A DNA stretch of 64,000 nt from Burkholderia sp. SRS-W-2-2016 (GTDB lineage Bacteria; Pseudomonadota; Gammaproteobacteria; Burkholderiales; Burkholderiaceae). This document shows, piece by piece, positions 60,337 through 64,000 of the stretch. Location of the stretch: the NCBI RefSeq assembly GCF_001931485.1, contig NZ_MSDV01000074.1:80001-144000 (forward strand). Reading direction: 5' to 3'. A program made the position numbers and the translations under genes. Position 1 is the stretch's first letter, and every line of letters starts with the position of its first letter. The notes beneath the pieces are model-generated. The model was not told the DNA's origin. It worked only from the letters and a program-made list of their open reading frames with translations, and ran no database searches.

Positions 60337-60510
60337 GACGGTGGGCGCTAGGGGCCCGGTGCGGCAGGGTGTGGCCTCGTTTATGGGCATGACGCGTGCT
60401 TTGGGATGCGAGGTCCGGGGAGATGCCTGCTGGTGCTTTGTGTGTTGCGCCGGACTGTGGCTGTTATTGCCGCTCTCCTTTCACCGAACCTGCCGAACTG
60501 CACGCCTGCT

Positions 60511-60951
60511 ATGAAACCCTATCGACTGTCCGCCATCGCGCTGAGCGCCGCATCGCTAGTTGCGCTGCTGCCGTGCGGCGCATCCGCCGACGATAGTCCC
60601 CGGCCTTGCGCCGCGCTCAAGCGGATCGTGGCCGCCGCGCCCGCCGGCTTCGCATCGCTGACCCCCGACGACGGCAAAGGCGTCGCGCAACCTTATGGCG
60701 ACGACGCGCAATGCTCGGCCGCGCATCGCAGTTTTCAGTGCACGTGGACGCCGCATCAGGCGGCGGGGGCGAACGCGGAAGCGCTGGAGGCGGTCGCCGC
60801 CGATATCGCCGCGTGTCTGCCCGACGCGACGCACGATCAGAACTCGCCGGGACGCCAGCACTTCTATCTAGGTGGGAAGGGGCAGCGCACCGAGATCACG
60901 TTGGCGCCGCAGGGGGCTAATCAATTGCGGCTGGTGGTGTCGGGGCGCTAG
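60511..60951 (+). CDS. Secreted hypothetical protein
   Basis: This 146-residue ORF has a signal peptide (PYRLSAIALSAASLVALLPC to ASA). The mature part has four Cys residues, in PRPCAALKRIV, DAQCSAAHRSFQCTW and IAACLPD, probably making two disulfides. The C-terminus has FYLGGKGQRTEITLAPQGA. It lies between a repeat and a convergent phosphatase gene. No family is recognised. The signal peptide and even Cys pattern make it a plausible periplasmic protein, though no strong ribosome site is seen. Confidence 0.7.
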   Translation: MKPYRLSAIALSAASLVALLPCGASADDSPRPCAALKRIVAAAPAGFASLTPDDGKGVAQPYGDDAQCSAAHRSFQCTWTPHQAAGANAEALEAVAADIAACLPDATHDQNSPGRQHFYLGGKGQRTEITLAPQGANQLRLVVSGR

Positions 60952-61085
60952 GGGGGATGGGCAGTTTTTGTCGGTGTTCGCTGGAACAGCGACACCTCCG
61001 GGTGGGCGCGAAAGGACCGTGCGTCGCGATCAAGCCGACGACGCTGGCGGCGTGGGCGTCGAGGCGGGAGTAGCGCGGGCAGTCT

Positions 61086-61757
61086 TTAAAGAGCGGTAGC
61101 CGGCCACCAGGTCCAGCCGCGCCGCGACGAGCGCAACTCGATCACCGACAGCGGCGCGATCTCGATGCGGGGAAACACCTCCGGCGCAGCGCCGAGCGCA
61201 TAAACGATGGCGGCGCGCATGAGCGGCGCGTGCGTAACGGCGATAACGGTTCGAGCCGATTGCGCGGCGTGGTGTGTGGACGGTCGGAGTACGGCGTGTG
61301 CGGTGGGTGCCGATTCCGGCTCTGCCTCTGGCGCTGCCTTCGGCTCCGCATGCCGCCCGAGCGCGTCGAGCCATTGCCCAATCCGTTGCACCAGCTGAAT
61401 AAACGATTCGCCGCCGGGCGGCGCGGCCGCGGGGTCGCGTGTCCATGCGGCCAGCGCATCGGCTGCCTGCTGCGCGATGTCGGCGAGACGCTGGCCGCGC
61501 CACTCGCCGTAGTCGACGTCCGCCAATGCATCGACAGGTGTGGCCGTGAGGCCGAGCGCGGCGACCGTATCGCGTGCGCAGGCGGCCGGGCTGGTGAATG
61601 CAGTGGCGCCGCCGAGATCGGCGCGCCGCGCGAGAACTGCGCGCGCGGCCTCGGCTGCGGCACGGTCCCGGGCTTCGAGCGGCTCGTCGGCGGGGAAGCG
61701 GCCCGCGCGCTGCGCGACCGTCGCCGCATGGCTCACCAGTAACAGTCGCGTATCCAT
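61086..61757 (-). CDS. Histidine phosphatase superfamily protein
   Basis: This 223-residue protein is of the phosphoglycerate-mutase/CobC type. It starts DTRLLLVSHAATVAQRAGRF, where the usual RHG becomes SHA, so the catalytic His is kept but the Arg is lost. The later elements FTSPAACARDTVAALG, DVDYGEWRGQRLADI and VIAVTHAPLMRAAIVYALG (second His) are present. An Ala/Glu-rich insert lies near residue 135-165. It is divergent from the cobalamin-riboswitch-controlled cbtBA, which hints at a role in alpha-ribazole phosphate removal, but the sequence does not prove it. Confidence 0.8.
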   Translation of the reverse strand: MDTRLLLVSHAATVAQRAGRFPADEPLEARDRAAAEAARAVLARRADLGGATAFTSPAACARDTVAALGLTATPVDALADVDYGEWRGQRLADIAQQAADALAAWTRDPAAAPPGGESFIQLVQRIGQWLDALGRHAEPKAAPEAEPESAPTAHAVLRPSTHHAAQSARTVIAVTHAPLMRAAIVYALGAAPEVFPRIEIAPLSVIELRSSRRGWTWWPATAL

Positions 61758-61885
61758 CGAGTGCCTTATGAGTGCCTATGCGCTTTTACGCGGCCGCCGC
61801 GCCCGTGTTCAAGCACGCGTACGACGCCGCGAGACCCGCTACGGGCGTTCACGAAGGCCGAAGTTTAGCGCGTAGAATAGTCGCC

Positions 61886-61982
61886 TTGCGAAGCGCGGAA
61901 GCCGGTGAGAACCCGGCGCGGTCGCGCCACTGTAATCGGCAATGCATCTATAAGAGCCGAAAGCCAGACCTGAACTTCGCAA
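61886..61982 (+). promoter_or_regulatory. Cobalamin riboswitch
   Basis: The core GAAGCCGGTGAGAACCCGGC with CCACTGTAATCGGC and AGCCAGACC gives the B12-box layout. P1 is closed by TTGCGAAG (61886-61893) and CTTCGCAA (61975-61982), an 8-bp perfect helix. It is a compact version, about 97 nt. Downstream GGGG-cgcgtta-CCCC sits immediately before the AGGAG ribosome site of cbtB (62020-62024) and can form the kissing and ribosome-site-masking hairpin. It would shut off cbtBA when cobalamin is bound. Confidence 0.93.
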
Positions 61983-62033
61983 CATTCCTCTGCAATCGAC
62001 TATCGGGGCGCGTTACCCCAGGAGATGTCCGTG

Positions 62034-62255
62034 ATGACTCAAGCTGTTTTCGATTCCGCCGCACAACCGGCGGCTCAGCCCACTCCCATTCCTCTGCGCG
62101 AGCTGCTGCCCTGGGTAGTGTTCGGCGGTTTGCTGCTATTGCTCGCGCTGTACTTCGTTGGTGCGGAACAGGGCGCCACGTCGCTGGTGCCCGGTATGTA
62201 CGTGCATGAGTTCGTGCACGACGGCCGCCATCTGCTCGGCTTTCCCTGCCACTAA
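62034..62255 (+). CDS. cbtB: Cobalt transporter small subunit CbtB
   Basis: This 73-residue protein has one transmembrane helix (LLPWVVFGGLLLLLALYFVG) and the CbtB tail HEFVHDGRHLLGFPCH, a His-rich metal-binding end. CbtAB is a riboswitch-linked predicted cobalt uptake system in proteobacteria. The ATG at 62034 is 9 nt after AGGAG; an earlier ATG at 62025 is too close. It is followed by cbtA after 11 nt. Confidence 0.94.
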   Translation: MTQAVFDSAAQPAAQPTPIPLRELLPWVVFGGLLLLLALYFVGAEQGATSLVPGMYVHEFVHDGRHLLGFPCH

Positions 62256-62266
62256 CGGAGTTCATC

Positions 62267-63013
62267 ATGGTAGGTAAGTTATTAGTACGCGGGATGCTCG
62301 CGGGCATCGTCGCGGGCCTGCTCACGTTCGCGTTCGCGCGAATCGCCGGCGAGCCGCAGGTCGATCAGGCCATCTCTCTCGAAGAAAAAGCGGCCGCCGC
62401 GCACGGCGAAGAGCACGAACACGAACCCGAACTCGTGAGCCGCGAGACCCAGGCGGGGCTCGGCCTGTTGACCGGCGTGGTCACTTATGGCGCGGCGTTC
62501 GGCGGACTGTTCTCGCTGGTGTTCGCGTATGCCTATGGACGCGTGGGTGCGCTGAGCGTGCGCGCGTTGTCCGCGTGGCTCGCAGCCGGCGCGTTCATCG
62601 CGCTCGTGATCGTGCCGAATCTCAAGTATCCGGCCAATCCGCCGTCGGTCGGCGACCCGGAGACGATCGGCACGCGTACCGGCCTGTTCTTTCTGATGAT
62701 TGCGATTTCACTCGCGACGCTGGTGTTTTCGCTGAAAGTACGCCGGCGCGCGGTGGCGAAGTTCGGCGCGTGGAACGGCTCGATCGTCGCGGGACTGGTG
62801 TTCGTCGCGATCATCGCGGCCGTGCAACTGTCGATGCCGGTCGTCGATGAAGTGCCTGCCGCGTTCCCGGCGGTGCTGCTGTGGAAATTCCGCGTGGCGG
62901 CGATCGGCATGCAGTTGATCATGTGGACGACGATCGGGCTGCTGTTCGGCGCGCTGGTCGAGCGCAGTGCTTTTATGCGTACGAATGCGCGCGTGACGAT
63001 GAAGTCGCTCTGA
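62267..63013 (+). CDS. cbtA: Cobalt transporter subunit CbtA
   Basis: This 248-residue membrane protein has about five to six helices. It begins VRGMLAGIVAGLLTFAFARI and has an acidic/His-rich cytosolic or periplasmic segment (AAAHGEEHEHEPELV near residue 45) typical of CbtA metal handling. GVVTYGAAFGGLFSLVFAYA follows, then NLKYPANPPSVGDPETIG near 115. Together with CbtB it is expected to import cobalt for B12 synthesis. An ACGGAG ribosome site precedes the start. Confidence 0.94.
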   Translation: MVGKLLVRGMLAGIVAGLLTFAFARIAGEPQVDQAISLEEKAAAAHGEEHEHEPELVSRETQAGLGLLTGVVTYGAAFGGLFSLVFAYAYGRVGALSVRALSAWLAAGAFIALVIVPNLKYPANPPSVGDPETIGTRTGLFFLMIAISLATLVFSLKVRRRAVAKFGAWNGSIVAGLVFVAIIAAVQLSMPVVDEVPAAFPAVLLWKFRVAAIGMQLIMWTTIGLLFGALVERSAFMRTNARVTMKSL

Positions 63014-63413
63014 TTCTCCGCTCGACGCGCAACCGCAGGCGCGGTCGCGCTTTACGCGCAATGCGAAAGAATGGTTTTGCATCAAGTACTTGGCGCAGTT
63101 TTGGTGCGGTTATCCACAGGCTTGCGAACATTTTCTGTGGAAAAGCTTCCAGTCGGCGTGCTCTTCATTCCTCTTATCTGATTCCTGGCGCGCCTGGGTT
63201 GCGCGGCAGGGGTTCTTCAAGTGAGAAGCTCGGCATTCGCCCGGCGCGAACCATTCGAGTTCGGCCGCGCTTCTTTCTTCCGATGTTTGTCGAGCCTTGG
63301 TGGTTCGCGGAAATGCGCCCAGTCGCATCGGATCCCTAACTAATTGCGAGGTGGTGGCGAATTGCCTATTTTTTGTGCTCCGCAATTTTTTTAAAATAAT
63401 TGCGAAAAGGGTG
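63014..63413. other. Gap between cbtA and the rRNA promoter
   Basis: About 400 nt with no credible gene. The right end (63380-63410) is an A/T-rich block, CAATTTTTTTAAAATAATTG, with the features of a promoter UP element. Confidence 0.5.
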
Positions 63414-63442
63414 TTGACGGAGTGTCTTCGGATCTCCATAAT
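63414..63442 (+). promoter_or_regulatory. rRNA operon promoter P1
   Basis: TTGACG (63414-63419), 17 nt, CATAAT (63437-63442) is a near-consensus sigma-70 promoter, with an A/T-rich UP element just upstream. Transcription would start about 63449, roughly 285 nt before 16S rRNA. Confidence 0.9.
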
Positions 63443-63448
63443 CTCGCT

Positions 63449-63734
63449 TCTTCGCTGATGACGCAGCGACGCAAAACGAAGCAGTGCCGGGTAGTTCAGG
63501 CAGTAAAGGCGCAGCGAGTTGAGCGAATCGATCTTTAAAAATTAACAGCCGATAAGTGTGGGCACTTGATGCGGAATGCGGCGGTGGATTCTTCGGAGTC
63601 TGCTGTATAGCAAAAGTATCAAAAGCCTCACACAGTATTAGAGGAAGGTTTGTCTGTCGAAAGACGGATTAATCATCGTCAGTACGTTGAGTGAGCGACC
63701 GGTCTCGAAAGAGACCGAAAACAGTAACAGGTTT
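63449..63734 (+). other. rRNA leader with antitermination-like box
   Basis: The leader of the rRNA transcript. ATCTTTAAAAATTA near 63530-63543 resembles a boxA antitermination element, and 5' processing-stem sequence is expected between 63600 and 63734. No gene is present. Confidence 0.6.
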
Positions 63735-64000
63735 GAACTGAAGAGTTTGATCCTGGCTCAGATTGAACGCTGGCGGCATGCCTTACACATGCAAGTCGAA
63801 CGGCAGCACGGGTGCTTGCACCTGGTGGCGAGTGGCGAACGGGTGAGTAATACATCGGAACGTGTCCTGGAGTGGGGGATAGCCCGGCGAAAGCCGGATT
63901 AATACCGCATACGCTCTATGGAGGAAAGCGGGGGATCTTCGGACCTCGCGCTCAAGGGGCGGCCGATGGCAGATTAGGTAGTTGGTGGGGTAAAGGCCTA
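63735..64000 (+). rRNA. rrs: 16S ribosomal RNA, 5' end (partial)
   Basis: The canonical start GAAGAGTTTGATCCTGGCTC, followed by ATTGAACGCTGGCGGCATGC and AGTGGCGAACGGGTGAGTAA, is unmistakable. The gene runs off the right edge after about 266 nt. The V1-V2 region (AGCCCGGCGAAAGCCGGATT, GCGGGGGATCTTCGGACCTC) is of the Burkholderia/Paraburkholderia type. The 5' position is set by alignment with E. coli 16S. Confidence 0.98.

Noticed and set aside
60082..60390. N-terminal extension of the KaiC-like protein through the repeat as the true start
   Set aside because: KaiC domain homology begins after 60081 and the extension is repeat sequence. It is kept only as a hypothesis in the repeat finding.
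60093..60514. Overlapping plus-strand ORFs of WLGLARLGSARLG type
   Set aside because: They are translations of the 5-bp tandem repeat in different frames, with no gene features.
1..64000. CRISPR arrays, prophage or complete insertion sequences
   Set aside because: No spaced direct repeats of CRISPR type, no phage structural genes and no intact transposase with terminal repeats were seen.

Overview
The window looks like a chromosomal segment of a Burkholderia sensu lato species, most likely Paraburkholderia. The evidence is very high GC with strong GC3 codon bias, the 16S rRNA 5' end at the right edge, two Burkholderia-type porins, a DUF4148 protein, the rpsU-yqeY-dnaG-rpoD block with tsaD nearby, and aromatic and xylose catabolic genes typical of soil beta-proteobacteria. 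I see no prophage, complete insertion sequence or CRISPR array.

Left part (1-23.5 kb), mostly housekeeping. After the tail of an unrecognised gene come a Ser/Thr-rich protein, a split two-gene chromate (CHR-type) transporter, a LOG-family hydrolase divergent from polA, a type II NADH dehydrogenase, a dienelactone-hydrolase-like protein, a rhodanese-type sulfurtransferase and a Rieske oxygenase. These are followed by xseB-ispA-dxs (isoprenoid precursors), folE2 (tetrahydrofolate entry), tsaD (tRNA t6A), an HI0933-type flavoprotein and the macromolecular-synthesis block rpsU-yqeY-dnaG-rpoD. Behind rpoD lies a tRNA with anticodon CAT and, unusually, a long class II-like variable arm.

Middle (23.5-43.5 kb), more accessory. 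It holds two small ORFs, a structured and AT-richer intergenic region with a candidate small RNA, two porins facing each other across terminators, a stand-alone transposase N-terminal domain (DUF4096-like), a Crp/Fnr regulator divergent from an acyl-CoA ligase, a LysE exporter and a tiny protein with an H-NS-type C-terminal domain. Next come protocatechuate 3,4-dioxygenase pcaHG with its divergent LysR regulator, a 4-hydroxyphenylpyruvate-dioxygenase-like gene, a LysR regulator divergent from a DUF1338 (2-oxoadipate dioxygenase-like) gene, an XRE-cupin regulator, a PEP-mutase/isocitrate-lyase-type enzyme, a DUF4148 protein and aldose 1-epimerase.

Right part (42.3-64 kb). A xylose module (xylR, xylFGH, with galM beside it) is followed by a two-gene molybdenum hydroxylase (iorBA-like). 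A MarR-FUSC-DUF1656-HlyD-outer-membrane-factor efflux operon (aromatic-acid efflux type) comes next, then a KaiC-like ATPase with a soluble hybrid histidine kinase preceded by a pentanucleotide tandem repeat. A histidine phosphatase and a cobalamin riboswitch driving cbtB-cbtA cobalt uptake follow. The window ends in an rRNA operon promoter, its leader and the first 266 nt of 16S rRNA.

Most worth a second look: the CAT tRNA with a long variable arm, the kaiC/hybrid-kinase pair with its upstream 5-bp repeat, the structured region before the first porin, the operator-like repeats around pcaQ, and the minimal H-NS-like and DUF4096 proteins.
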